The notes under the pieces were generated by a model. That model had not been told where the DNA came from. It searched no databases and saw nothing but the letters and a program-made list of their open reading frames with translations. A DNA stretch of 64,000 bases from Paraburkholderia sp. BL23I1N1 (GTDB lineage Bacteria; Pseudomonadota; Gammaproteobacteria; Burkholderiales; Burkholderiaceae), in contig NZ_RAPV01000001.1 of assembly GCF_003610295.1 (NCBI RefSeq), forward strand, positions 2,170,001-2,234,000. The letters run 5' to 3'. The first letter of the stretch is position 1. The number at the start of each line of letters is the position of its first letter. The position numbers and the translations under genes are program-made. This document shows, in pieces, positions 27,846-36,660 of this stretch.

Positions 27846-29213
27846 ATGAAAATCGTGATGAGCTCACTTAAGAGTGGAGATTGGCGCGCGCTAGTGGCGT
27901 GTTTTCTCTATTTCGACACCGGCTTCACTGTCTGGGTGCTATACGGGCCGCTCGCGCCGTTCATTAGCAAGACCATTGCAATGACTTCTGCGCAGCAAGG
28001 TTTGCTGGTCGCCGTGCCGGTGCTGTCGGCGGCGATCCTGCGCGTGACGCTCGGCAACCTCTATCAATCGGCGCATGGCAAGCGCATCGCGCTGATGGGC
28101 GTGTTGCTCTCGGCGGTGCCGACGATCGTGCTGCCGTTGTTGCCGTTCGTGCCGTCGTACACCTTGCTGCTGGTGCTCGGCGTGTTCCTCGGCGTGGGCG
28201 GTGCGAGTTTCGCGGTGGCGCTGCCGATGGCCGGCAGCAACTACCCGCCGAAAGTGCAGGGCCTGGTGCTGGGTCTTGCCGCGGCCGGCAACATCGGCGC
28301 GGTGCTCGACGGCTTCCTGTTCCCGCAACTGGCAACCCATTACGGGTGGCAAATGGCGACAGCAGGCGCGCTGCCGTTGCTCGCTATCGCTGCGATCACG
28401 CTGTACTTCTGGGCTAACGATTCCGGTATCAAATCGGGCAGCGTGCTTCGTGCATTCGGCAGCTTTGCGATCACGCTCGTCGGTTTGATCGTGCTCGTGC
28501 TGCTGGTTGAAGCGGGCATGTTCGGTTCGGGCAAGACCGGTGTGCTGCTGTTGCCGGTGATCGGTGCGCTGCTGGCGATTGCTGTGCTGCCCAAGCGCTA
28601 TCGTTCGGTGCTGGCCGAGCGCGATACGTGGGTGATCATGCTCGTGTACAGCATCACGTTCGGTGGCTTTGTCGGCATGTCGTCGTATGTTTCGCTGCTG
28701 CTGACCAACCTCTATCAGTTGTCGAAGATCGACGCGGGTCTGTTCATGGCGCTGCTTGCCGCAACCGGCGCAATGGTGCGGCCGCTCGGCGGCCTGATTG
28801 CCGACAAGGTGTCCGGCGTGCGCGCGTTGACCTTCCTGCTCGCGATCATTTCGCTGTGCGACTTCGTCTTCGCTGCTGCAATGCCGTCGATGGCAGGCGG
28901 AATTGCGCTGCTGGTGTGCCTGTACGTGGCCTTCGGTCTGGGTAATGGCGCGACCTTCCAGCTGGTGCCGCATCGGTGGGCCGGCCGCACCGGGCTGATG
29001 TCGGGCATCGTCGGCGCCGCGGGTGGTGTCGGCGGCTTTTATCTGCCGGTCGTGATGGGTATCGCGAAGGAAAGCACGGGCAGCTATCAGATGGGCTTTG
29101 CGACTTTCGGCGCGCTGGCGGCTTGCGCGTTTGTCGCGATCGTCGCGCTGCGCCGTCCGTGGATGGCGTGGTCGATGAACAGCGGCGTGATGCACGCGCA
29201 CGCAACGGAGTAG
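27846..29213 (+). CDS. MFS nitrate/nitrite transporter (NarK/NasA type)
   Basis: A 455-residue protein with 12 predicted helices. The first loop FDTGFTVWVLYGPLAPFI and the segment GVGGASFAVALPMAGSNYPPKVQGLVLGLAAAGNIGAVLDGFLFP match the nitrate signature of NarK/NasA porters; GNGATFQLVPHRWAGRTGLMSGIVGAAGGVGGFYLPV is the second nitrate signature. It should import nitrate for the assimilatory pathway encoded upstream. ATG 27846 has AGGA six bases upstream. It has its own sigma-54 promoter. Confidence 0.93.
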   Translation: MKIVMSSLKSGDWRALVACFLYFDTGFTVWVLYGPLAPFISKTIAMTSAQQGLLVAVPVLSAAILRVTLGNLYQSAHGKRIALMGVLLSAVPTIVLPLLPFVPSYTLLLVLGVFLGVGGASFAVALPMAGSNYPPKVQGLVLGLAAAGNIGAVLDGFLFPQLATHYGWQMATAGALPLLAIAAITLYFWANDSGIKSGSVLRAFGSFAITLVGLIVLVLLVEAGMFGSGKTGVLLLPVIGALLAIAVLPKRYRSVLAERDTWVIMLVYSITFGGFVGMSSYVSLLLTNLYQLSKIDAGLFMALLAATGAMVRPLGGLIADKVSGVRALTFLLAIISLCDFVFAAAMPSMAGGIALLVCLYVAFGLGNGATFQLVPHRWAGRTGLMSGIVGAAGGVGGFYLPVVMGIAKESTGSYQMGFATFGALAACAFVAIVALRRPWMAWSMNSGVMHAHATE

Positions 29214-29313
29214 TGCAATCCGGCATCCGCGCCGCTGCGTGTCCGCCGATGGCGTTCTCGCGGCGCCGATGCCGGCTAGCGCGAAGGGAGCAATCGAATC
29301 ATAAGCAGAAGAC

Positions 29314-29988
29314 ATGAGCATCACAAAAGATCGGAATCAAGCACCGCCTTCCGAAGCGGACGTCCCCAGCGAGGTATTGAGCTCGTTGATCAACATGGCG
29401 GGCCGTCAACGGATGCTGTCGCAACGCATTGTGTTGCAGGCGATGCTGGCATTTCAGCAGTTCGACGGTGCGATTGCAATCGCGCGGGAGACCCTGCGTA
29501 CGTTTTCGGATAGTCACACGGCGCTGGTGCAAGGCCGTTACGGTTTGCCCGGCTTGTTCTCGCCGGCCTTGCGCGAAGCTTTTCGCGGCAGCGAGAACGT
29601 TGCGCAGAAGATCACGGGCTTTATCGCGCTGGTCTCGGTGGCGTTGGAGGCGATCGAATGCGCCTCGCCGCGCGCCAACGCAGCACTGAACGCGTTGATC
29701 GGAGCCGTCGATCCGTTGCTGACGCATCTGCACGCCGTGACCGCTGTCTACGAGCAGGAAAGCCGGCGCATTGCGCATGTGCAGAAGAAAGGCCAGCAGG
29801 AGCTCATTGAGCGGATCAAGGCGATTGCAAAGGAAGCGCATATTGTCTCGTTCAACGGTCAGATCGTGGCGAGCCGCTCGAATGTGACCGGCCGGGAGTT
29901 CGCCGTGATAGCGGGCGTGATGACTTCGATCACAAAGGAACTTGAAGCGGTGGTCAGCGCGTTTGTGAAGAAGACTTCGGCGGGGTAA
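29314..29988 (+). CDS. Soluble PilJ/nitrate-box domain protein with a vestigial MCP tip
   Basis: A 224-residue protein with no signal peptide or membrane helix. Residues 26-38, INMAGRQRMLSQR, are the P-box-like motif of PilJ-type and NarX/NarQ sensor helices (the type IV pili methyl-accepting N-terminal domain); helices to about 165 complete the four-helix bundle. Residues 175-201, AHIVSFNGQIVASRSNVTGR followed by EFAVIAG, align with the [15 protein letters not shown]...GRGFAVVAG hairpin tip of chemoreceptors, but key residues are changed. It is 100 bp downstream of the nitrate transporter, on the same strand. I infer a cytosolic nitrate or nitrite sensor or regulator of the pathway; the output is unknown. 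Confidence 0.7.
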   Translation: MSITKDRNQAPPSEADVPSEVLSSLINMAGRQRMLSQRIVLQAMLAFQQFDGAIAIARETLRTFSDSHTALVQGRYGLPGLFSPALREAFRGSENVAQKITGFIALVSVALEAIECASPRANAALNALIGAVDPLLTHLHAVTAVYEQESRRIAHVQKKGQQELIERIKAIAKEAHIVSFNGQIVASRSNVTGREFAVIAGVMTSITKELEAVVSAFVKKTSAG

Positions 29989-30126
29989 GCGAGCGCGTTT
30001 TGCGATTTGTCTCGCTGTTCTTCGGTGGAGAAAGTAAGAATCTGCCGGAAAGTACGCCGTCAAATGCGCAGTCAAATACTTGCATGTTGCCGATTGCGAG
30101 CCTAATATGCAGTCAGGAGGCTGCAT

Positions 30127-30612
30127 ATGACCCATACATCTGACGCATCAAAAGACGCATCGACGGATCGCATTGAAAAACAGATTCTGCTGAAGGCGCC
30201 GCGCTCGCGAGTGTGGCGCGCGGTGTCCAACGCCGAAGAATTCGGCAACTGGTTCGGTGTCAATTTCAGCGGCAAACAGTTTGTGGCCAGTCAGCCCTTG
30301 CAAGGCAACATCACTTATCCGGGCTACGAATATCTCAAGATGGACGTGCTGGTCGAGCGCATCGAGCCGGAACATCATCTGTCGTTTCGCTGGCATCCGG
30401 CCGCGGTGGATGTGTCGGTCGATTACTCGGCTGAACCCACAACGCTGGTCGTATTCGAACTGACCGAGGTCGGTACGGGCACCTTGCTGCGCGTGGTCGA
30501 ATCGGGCTTCGATCAGATTCCTGCCGCGCGCCGCGACGAGGCGTTCCGCATGAATAGCGGCGGCTGGGAAGAGCAACTGGTTAACATCGAAAAGCATGTC
30601 GCCAAAGGATAA
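30127..30612 (+). CDS. SRPBCC/AHSA1-like protein
   Basis: A 161-residue protein of the START/Bet v 1-like fold, recognised by IEKQILLKAPRSRVWRAVSN, EFGNWFGVNF and the C-terminal GGWEEQLVNIEKHVA helix. Bacterial members of this AHSA1-like group are commonly encoded together with an ArsR repressor, as here. The molecular role is unknown; a hydrophobic ligand-binding pocket is the family feature. GGAGG lies a few bases upstream of the ATG. Its last 17 bases overlap the next gene. Confidence 0.88.
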   Translation: MTHTSDASKDASTDRIEKQILLKAPRSRVWRAVSNAEEFGNWFGVNFSGKQFVASQPLQGNITYPGYEYLKMDVLVERIEPEHHLSFRWHPAAVDVSVDYSAEPTTLVVFELTEVGTGTLLRVVESGFDQIPAARRDEAFRMNSGGWEEQLVNIEKHVAKG

Positions 30613-30961
30613 GGCGGCCGGTCATGCGCGCGTGAAGGCGGCTGTACTGCAAAGCTCCGCGCGGATTTTCGCGGCGCTCGGCGACGAAACGCGCCTGCGC
30701 CTGATCGCCGTGTTGTGCGCGGGCAGTGCGATGTCGATCGCACAGCTTACCGCGGGCATGGAGATGACGCGGCAATCCGTTACGCAGCATTTGCAGGTGC
30801 TCGCCAATGCGGGCCTGGTGCGCGACGTCAAGATGGGCCGTGAACGCTTATGGGCGTTCGAACCGGCACACCTGGACGAAGCTCGGCGCGCGCTCGAAGC
30901 AATCTCGCGGCAATGGGATCAGGCGTTGCTGAGCTTGAAGGCGGCGGTGGAGGAGGATTGA
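30596..30961 (+). CDS. ArsR-family transcriptional regulator
   Basis: A 121-residue winged-helix protein: ARIFAALGDETRLRLIAVLC, MSIAQLTAGMEMTRQSVTQHLQVL with the recognition helix, then the wing GLVRDVKMGRERLWAFEP. No CxC metal site of the ArsR/SmtB type is seen, so it is probably not a metal sensor. It is translationally coupled to the AHSA1-like gene by a 17-bp overlap and likely represses the pair. Confidence 0.9.
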   Translation: MSPKDKAAGHARVKAAVLQSSARIFAALGDETRLRLIAVLCAGSAMSIAQLTAGMEMTRQSVTQHLQVLANAGLVRDVKMGRERLWAFEPAHLDEARRALEAISRQWDQALLSLKAAVEED

Positions 30962-31000
30962 CGCCGACGGCGCGGCTCCAATCCTCCCACCCCCTGCCGC

Positions 31001-32158
31001 TTAGAACTTGTGGCGCAGCGCGACCCGCGCGACAACCTGATTTCCCGTCGACGACGGCGCCTGCACGCCCGGAATGAACGCGCTGTCGAGAATCGAGTTG
31101 GTTTTGTCGCCCGCGACCTTCTGGTACGCGCCCTGCACATAGACGTCTGTGCGCTTCGACAGGTTGTAATCCGCCATCAAACCGACCGAGTGAATCTTCG
31201 GCTTTACGCTGCCGGTCGACGCATCGTAGTTCTCCATCGTGTACACATATTGCGCGCCGATAAAGAAGGCCGGCGTGAACTGGTATTTGCCGTTCACTTC
31301 GAAGTTCTGATACTTCAGGGTATTCAACTTGACGCCGGACGCGGCCAGCGGAATGCCGATATAGCCGTTGCCGGTCGGATCCTTATAGTTCGAGTTGGTG
31401 TACGCAAAACCGGCGGTTGCCGAACCGAACGTGTAGTTGATGCCGCCGCCGAACACCCGCATGCGCCCGGCGATAAAGCTCGCGTCGTTCGCGGTGATCG
31501 CGCCGGTGGAACCCGCGCCCGGATTGTTCGCCTGCAGGTACGCGGCCGCGATCAACAGCCCGCCGTTCGCATACTGGCCGCCCAAGCTATAGGCGCGGTT
31601 GTTTGCGAAGTTCGTGTCGTTGCTGAAGCTGTACACGCCGCCGAACTGGAAGCCCGCGATCTCCGGGCTCGCGTACTTCACGCTGTTGCCGAGACGGAAT
31701 GAGTTGTCCGTGTTGTCGTTGTCGTACGGGTGGGCGAACAGATAGCCGGCCCAGTTGCCGTTGGCCGTGGTCTGCGCGAGGTAGTCGACCACCGAGTCGT
31801 ACTGGCGCCCAAGCGTGACGGTGCCGAACCGGCTGTCGCTCAAGCCTACGTAAGCCTGGCGGCCAAACATGCGGCCGCCCTGGTTGAGCTTCCCCGAACT
31901 CACGTCGAAGCCGTTCTCCAACTGGAACACCGCCTTCAGGCCGGCGCCCAGGTCTTCCGACCCCTTCATGCCCCAGCGGCTGCCTTGCGCATAGCCGCTG
32001 GCCATTTCCCAGACCGCGCCGTGCCCGGCGTTGTTGGTGTAGTCGATGCCTTCATCGAGCACGCCGTACAGGGTCACGCTGCTTTGCGCGAAGGCGGATG
32101 GGGCCGCCAGCGAGGCAAGCGTGGTGAGTGCGGCGGTGGCGATGACATTCTTTTTCAT
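31001..32158 (-). CDS. Outer-membrane porin (Burkholderia type)
   Basis: A 385-residue trimeric porin of the Gram-negative porin_4 group. A signal peptide ends in PSAFA before QSSVTLYGVLDEGIDYTNNAG, the usual mature N-terminus; SRWGMKGSEDLGAGLKAVFQLENGF and GRQAYVGLSDSRFGTVTLGRQYD follow, and the protein ends in VARVALRHKF with the terminal Phe needed for outer-membrane assembly. It diverges from the aldehyde dehydrogenase operon and may supply substrate to it. Confidence 0.93.
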   Translation of the reverse strand: MKKNVIATAALTTLASLAAPSAFAQSSVTLYGVLDEGIDYTNNAGHGAVWEMASGYAQGSRWGMKGSEDLGAGLKAVFQLENGFDVSSGKLNQGGRMFGRQAYVGLSDSRFGTVTLGRQYDSVVDYLAQTTANGNWAGYLFAHPYDNDNTDNSFRLGNSVKYASPEIAGFQFGGVYSFSNDTNFANNRAYSLGGQYANGGLLIAAAYLQANNPGAGSTGAITANDASFIAGRMRVFGGGINYTFGSATAGFAYTNSNYKDPTGNGYIGIPLAASGVKLNTLKYQNFEVNGKYQFTPAFFIGAQYVYTMENYDASTGSVKPKIHSVGLMADYNLSKRTDVYVQGAYQKVAGDKTNSILDSAFIPGVQAPSSTGNQVVARVALRHKF

Positions 32159-32369
32159 TGTGAGCTCCAGACGTTGGTAATGAGCGGCCCTGTGGTCCGA
32201 AACGGGGTCCGACCGGCTTCAAAGGCCGCTGCTTATTGGCAAGGCCCGGATTCTGCTATTTGAGATGCGATTCGCGTATGGGGCACATCCCTGGATAAAC
32301 GTGACGTTTTCGAATGTTTGTCCCGCGAATTATTCGCTTGTGGCAGACAGGTTCCGGGAGAAAAATTCC

Positions 32370-32392
32370 GTTCATGCACCTTTGGCATGAAC
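32370..32392. promoter_or_regulatory. Inverted repeat before the aldehyde dehydrogenase operon
   Basis: GTTCATGC and GCATGAAC form perfect arms around a seven-base spacer, 51 bp before the ATG. A shorter palindrome, GCGAAT-T-ATTCGC, lies at 32325-32337. These look like operators in the porin/operon divergent region; the binding protein is unknown. Confidence 0.55.
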
Positions 32393-32442
32393 GTGATAGC
32401 CGAAGGCAATGCGCCACTGCACCAGGTTTTTCAGGAGACGAG

Positions 32443-33867
32443 ATGCGACTCGATCGGAATTTTGCTAACGGCTGCTTTATCGACGCGGCAAGCGACGAGC
32501 TCATCGCCGTCACCAACCCCGCCACCGAAGCGGTGATTGCCCACGTCACGGGCGCCACCGAAGCCGAGGCAATCGCCGCGGTGGACGCCGCGGCAACTGC
32601 TCAGAAGGGCTGGCGCAAGCTGCCTTCGGCGGAGCGCGCCGCCTATCTGCACAAGCTCGCCGATGCCCTCACCGAATGCGCGCCCGCGATTGGCGCGGCG
32701 CTCGCGCTGGAGTCGGGCAAGAGCGTGGCCGACGCCACCAACGAAGCGATCTACGCCGGCCAGATCACCCGCTACCACGCCGAATGGGCGCGCCGTATCG
32801 AAGGCGAGGTGATTCCGAGCGACACGCCTGACGAAAATCTCGTGTTGCATCGCGAACCGATCGGCGTGGTCGCGTGCCTGATCCCGTTCAATTACCCGGT
32901 CTATACGTTCATGCGCAAGGTGGCGCCCGCGCTGATCGCCGGCAACACCGTGGTGGTGCGCCCGAGCAACAACACGCCGATCTCGGCCTTCGAGATCGCC
33001 AAGGCGGTTGAGAAAGCAGGGCTGCCCGCCGGCGTAGTGAACATTCTCGCGATGAACCATGCAACCGCCGAGGCGCTCTGCACGCATCCCAAAGTGGGCA
33101 TGATCACGCTGACCGGCAGCGTCGGCGCCGGCCGCAAGGTGCTCGAATACTGCAAGGCGAACATCGCCAAGCCGTCGCTCGAACTGGGCGGCAAGACGCC
33201 CGCCATCATCGAGGCGGATGCCGATCTGGAGAAGGCCGCGCGCGATCTGGTCGCCTCGAAAACCACCCACTGCGGGCAGCTTTGCACGGCGATCGAACGC
33301 GTCTACGTGCAGGAAAGCGTGCATGACCGTTTCGTCGCGCTGCTGAAGAAGCATATGAGCGCGGTGGAAAGCGGCGATCGCAGCGAACAGCCTTCGGTGA
33401 TGGGGCCGCTCGTCAACGAGGCGTCGCGCCAGTCGATTCACGGCATGGTCGAGCGCGCGATTGCGGCGGGCGCCACGCTCGAGACCGGCGGCAGGCTGCC
33501 GCAAGGCAAGGGCTTCTTCTATCCGGCCACGTTGCTGTCGAACTGCCGTCAGGACATGGAAATCATCCAGGAAGAAACCTTCGGTCCGATCATGCCGGTC
33601 GTCAAATACCGCACGCTCGACGAAGCGCTGGAGATGGCCAACGACCATCAGTTTGGTTTGTCGTCGGTGCTTTATACCGAGAACTACCGCGGCGCGATGA
33701 AGATCGCCAACGGCATCGAGGCAGGCGAGCTGTACGTGAACCGCACGCCGGCCGATCCGTATCAAGGGTTCCACGCGGGTTGGAAACGCTCGGGTCTCGG
33801 CGGCGACGACGGCAAGCACGGCATGCTCGAATTCACGCAAACCCGTCTGGTGGTCATGAAGTACTGA
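32443..33867 (+). CDS. NAD(P)-dependent aldehyde dehydrogenase (AldA-like)
   Basis: A 474-residue enzyme oxidising an aldehyde to a carboxylate. Visible signs are GVVACLIPFNYPVYTFMRKVAPAL, GSVGAGRKV for cofactor binding, the catalytic Glu in LELGGKTP, the catalytic Cys in HCGQLCTAIERVYV and EETFGPIMPVVKY. The sequence is closest in feel to lactaldehyde/glycolaldehyde dehydrogenases (AldA). ATG 32443 has AGGAGA upstream, so the frame's extension upstream is not used. It opens a four-gene catabolic operon. Confidence 0.92.
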   Translation: MRLDRNFANGCFIDAASDELIAVTNPATEAVIAHVTGATEAEAIAAVDAAATAQKGWRKLPSAERAAYLHKLADALTECAPAIGAALALESGKSVADATNEAIYAGQITRYHAEWARRIEGEVIPSDTPDENLVLHREPIGVVACLIPFNYPVYTFMRKVAPALIAGNTVVVRPSNNTPISAFEIAKAVEKAGLPAGVVNILAMNHATAEALCTHPKVGMITLTGSVGAGRKVLEYCKANIAKPSLELGGKTPAIIEADADLEKAARDLVASKTTHCGQLCTAIERVYVQESVHDRFVALLKKHMSAVESGDRSEQPSVMGPLVNEASRQSIHGMVERAIAAGATLETGGRLPQGKGFFYPATLLSNCRQDMEIIQEETFGPIMPVVKYRTLDEALEMANDHQFGLSSVLYTENYRGAMKIANGIEAGELYVNRTPADPYQGFHAGWKRSGLGGDDGKHGMLEFTQTRLVVMKY

Positions 33868-34017
33868 AGCTGAAAACGGCGCGTGCCGCGCGAATCGGAG
33901 TAGACGGCACGCGTCGCCTTGAAACCCGCAGAAACGCAGCACACCCGCTGCACTTATAAAAAAGTTTGGAGTCCGGCGGACCGGTGGACCGGCGCTGTGT
34001 CTCTCAGGAGCGCTTAC

Positions 34018-35340
34018 GTGTCATCTCAACCCGTTCAGACCGCCGCCTCGCTTGCCTCACGCGAAGCGGAAATCGCCTTGCAAAACAGCAAGGCTCAACG
34101 CTACGTCCAGCTCATGTTGCTGGTGATCGCGGCCGGTGCGATTTACCCGATTCTGTATCTCCGGCAGGTTTATCAGCCGACGATGCTCGAAGTGTTTCAC
34201 ATCACAGATAGCCAACTCGGCTATCTGTATTCGTCGCTCGGCACGATCTTTCTGCTGAGCTACCTGCCCAGCGGCTGGCTCGCCGACCGGATCGCGCCGC
34301 GCCTGTTGATCTGTTTTTCGTTGATCGCAACCGGTGTGCTCGGCCTGTGGTATTCGACTGCGCCGTCGTTCCAGGTGCTGATGCTGATCTTCGGCGGCTG
34401 GGGTTTGACAACCGGTTTGACCTTCTGGGCCGCCGTTATCAAGCGCGTGACCATGATCGCCGGCACGCACGAGCAGGGACGCTTCTTCGGTTTGCTCGAC
34501 GGCGGACGCGGCCTGATCGAAGCCATGCTCGCAACCGTCGCGATCACGCTGTTCGCGTGGTTCACGCAGACCAAAGGCGAGCCGGTTGCGGCCGGCTTCA
34601 AGCTGGTCGTCTATATGTACGCCTTTCTGTGCATTGCGCTCGGCGTGATACTCGCGCTGGTCAAAGACCCGCAAGGCGCTCAAGACGCCGCCGCGAACCG
34701 TGCCACGAAGAAACGCAGCAACGTGCTGGTCGATCTGAAAACGCTCGCGTCGATTCCCGAGTTGTGGCTGGTCGCGGCCATCGTGTTCTGCGGCTATCAG
34801 GTGTTCTGGGCAACGTACAGCTTCTCCGCCTACCTGCACGAAGGTGAGATCGGTTTGACGGTGGTGATGGCCGGCACGATTACTACGCTCAAGCTGTGGA
34901 TGCGGCCGATCGGCGGCATCGGCGGTGGCTTTCTCGGCGACCGCTATTCCAAGGTCTCGGTGCTGGTGATCGCGCTCTTCCTCGCTGCACTGTCGCTGCT
35001 GGGTCTGATGGCGGCGCCGCGTATCTCGAGCCACGTGCTGCTGGTGTTCCTCGTGCTCTTCATCGGCATTCTGACTTACGCGATTCGCGGTCTGTACTGG
35101 TCGCTGCTGGATCGCTGCAATATTCCGGTCGAAACGATGGGCCTCGCCATCGGCCTGATCTCCGTACTCGGCTATTCGCCCGATGTGTTCCTGCCGTTGA
35201 TCAACGGCTATCTGACGCAGAACTTCCCGGGCGTCTTCGGTTACCAGCTTTACTTCGGCTATGTGGCCGGAATGGCGGCGCTTGGTGGCTTTGCCGGCCT
35301 GGCGCTGAGAAACATGCTTAACAGGAAAGGGGTTGCGTAA
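34018..35340 (+). CDS. MFS sugar-acid type transporter
   Basis: A 440-residue, 12-helix major facilitator. The GTG at 34018 is chosen because AGGAG (34006-34010) sits seven bases upstream; the product then starts MSSQPVQTAASLASREAEIA. Helix 2-3 loop SGWLADRIAPRL fits the MFS GxLaDRxGrr motif; MRPIGGIGGGFLGDRYSKVS is the corresponding motif of the second half. The stop is directly followed by the ATG of the dehydratase gene, so the two are coupled. Substrate inferred: a sugar acid or similar hydroxy acid. Confidence 0.88.
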   Translation: MSSQPVQTAASLASREAEIALQNSKAQRYVQLMLLVIAAGAIYPILYLRQVYQPTMLEVFHITDSQLGYLYSSLGTIFLLSYLPSGWLADRIAPRLLICFSLIATGVLGLWYSTAPSFQVLMLIFGGWGLTTGLTFWAAVIKRVTMIAGTHEQGRFFGLLDGGRGLIEAMLATVAITLFAWFTQTKGEPVAAGFKLVVYMYAFLCIALGVILALVKDPQGAQDAAANRATKKRSNVLVDLKTLASIPELWLVAAIVFCGYQVFWATYSFSAYLHEGEIGLTVVMAGTITTLKLWMRPIGGIGGGFLGDRYSKVSVLVIALFLAALSLLGLMAAPRISSHVLLVFLVLFIGILTYAIRGLYWSLLDRCNIPVETMGLAIGLISVLGYSPDVFLPLINGYLTQNFPGVFGYQLYFGYVAGMAALGGFAGLALRNMLNRKGVA

Positions 35341-36558
35341 ATGAAAGTCGTCTCGCTCGAAACGCATATCGTCGCCGTACCGCCGCCGCACGTGGGCGGC
35401 ATGTACTGGATCTTCGTCAAGCTCAAGACTGACTGCGGGATTGAAGGCGTCGGCGAAATCTATTCGGCGACGTTCCACCCGAAGGCGATGACGCACATCA
35501 TCGACGACGTATTCGGCCGCTATCTGCTCGATAAAGATCCGCACCATATCGAACGGCTCTGGCGCGAAGCGTATTCGAGCGGCTTCACGCAACGCCCCGA
35601 TCTGACGATGATGGGCGTGGTCAGCGGTCTGGAAATGGCGTGCTGGGACATCATCGGCAAGGCGGCGAACAAGCCGGTGTACGAGCTGCTCGGCGGCATG
35701 GTGAACCAGCGCCTGCGCTCATATACGTATTTGTATCCGAAGAACAGCAAAGGCGAATACGACTACGACGATCCCGATCTCGCCGCCGAATGCGCCGTTG
35801 AAAACGTGAAGCGTGGTTTTACCGCGGTGAAGTTCGATCCGGCGGGGCCGTACACGGCTTATTCGGGCCATCAACTGTCGATGGAAGTGCTCGACCGTTG
35901 CGAGACCTTCTGCCGGCGTGTGCGCGAAGCGGTCGGCAGCAAGGCCGATCTGCTGTTCGGCACGCATGGGCAGATGGTGCCGTCGTCGGCCATCCGGCTT
36001 GCCAAGCGGCTGGAGAAATACGATCCGCTGTGGTTCGAAGAACCGGTACCGCCGGGACAGGAAGGCGCGATGGCGCAAGTCGCGCAGCACACGAGTATTC
36101 CGATTGCCGCGGGCGAACGCCTGACCACCAAGTATGAATTCTTCAAGCTGCTCGAAGCGGGCGCGGCGTCGATTCTGCAATTGAACGTAGCGCGTGTGGG
36201 CGGCCTGCTCGAAGCGAAGAAAGTGGCGGCGATCGCCGAGGTTTATTACGCGCAGATCGCGCCGCATCTGTACAACGGGCCGATCGGCGCTGCCGCCAGC
36301 ATTCAGCTCGCGGCCTGCACGCCGAACTTCCTGATTCAGGAAAGCATCGGCACGTGGGACGGTTTTCATGCGACGGTGTTGAAGAAGCCGATTCAATGGG
36401 AAGACGGCTACATCATTCCTTCGCAGGAACCGGGCTTGGGCGTGGAGTTGAACATGGACGTCGTTCGGCAGCACACGCCGTACACCGGTGAGCGGTTGCA
36501 TCTGCAAATGGCGGCTCGTCCCGCCGACGTGAAAGACCTCGCGCCGGCCAAGGGTTGA
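35341..36558 (+). CDS. Enolase-superfamily (mandelate racemase type) dehydratase
   Basis: A 405-residue enzyme with the capping domain (VKLKTDCGIEGVGEIYSATF) and barrel of the MR subgroup. Conserved barrel positions are WFEEPVPP (metal Glu), AAGERL (metal Glu), APHLYNGP (catalytic His) and IQESIG. At the usual first metal position, where galactonate or mannonate dehydratases have Asp in DxHGR, this protein has Gly (LLFGTHGQ), although the His is kept. It is probably a sugar-acid dehydratase or relative, but the substrate cannot be read from sequence. It starts on the base after the transporter's stop codon. Confidence 0.85.
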   Translation: MKVVSLETHIVAVPPPHVGGMYWIFVKLKTDCGIEGVGEIYSATFHPKAMTHIIDDVFGRYLLDKDPHHIERLWREAYSSGFTQRPDLTMMGVVSGLEMACWDIIGKAANKPVYELLGGMVNQRLRSYTYLYPKNSKGEYDYDDPDLAAECAVENVKRGFTAVKFDPAGPYTAYSGHQLSMEVLDRCETFCRRVREAVGSKADLLFGTHGQMVPSSAIRLAKRLEKYDPLWFEEPVPPGQEGAMAQVAQHTSIPIAAGERLTTKYEFFKLLEAGAASILQLNVARVGGLLEAKKVAAIAEVYYAQIAPHLYNGPIGAAASIQLAACTPNFLIQESIGTWDGFHATVLKKPIQWEDGYIIPSQEPGLGVELNMDVVRQHTPYTGERLHLQMAARPADVKDLAPAKG

Positions 36559-36660
36559 ATCCGGATTGAAACTGCCGGACTGAACCTGCCGGATTCGACC
36601 TGGCGGGTTCAACCAGTTTCTCGCATTTAATGGATTGGGCGCCGTTTGGCGACATAGAGC

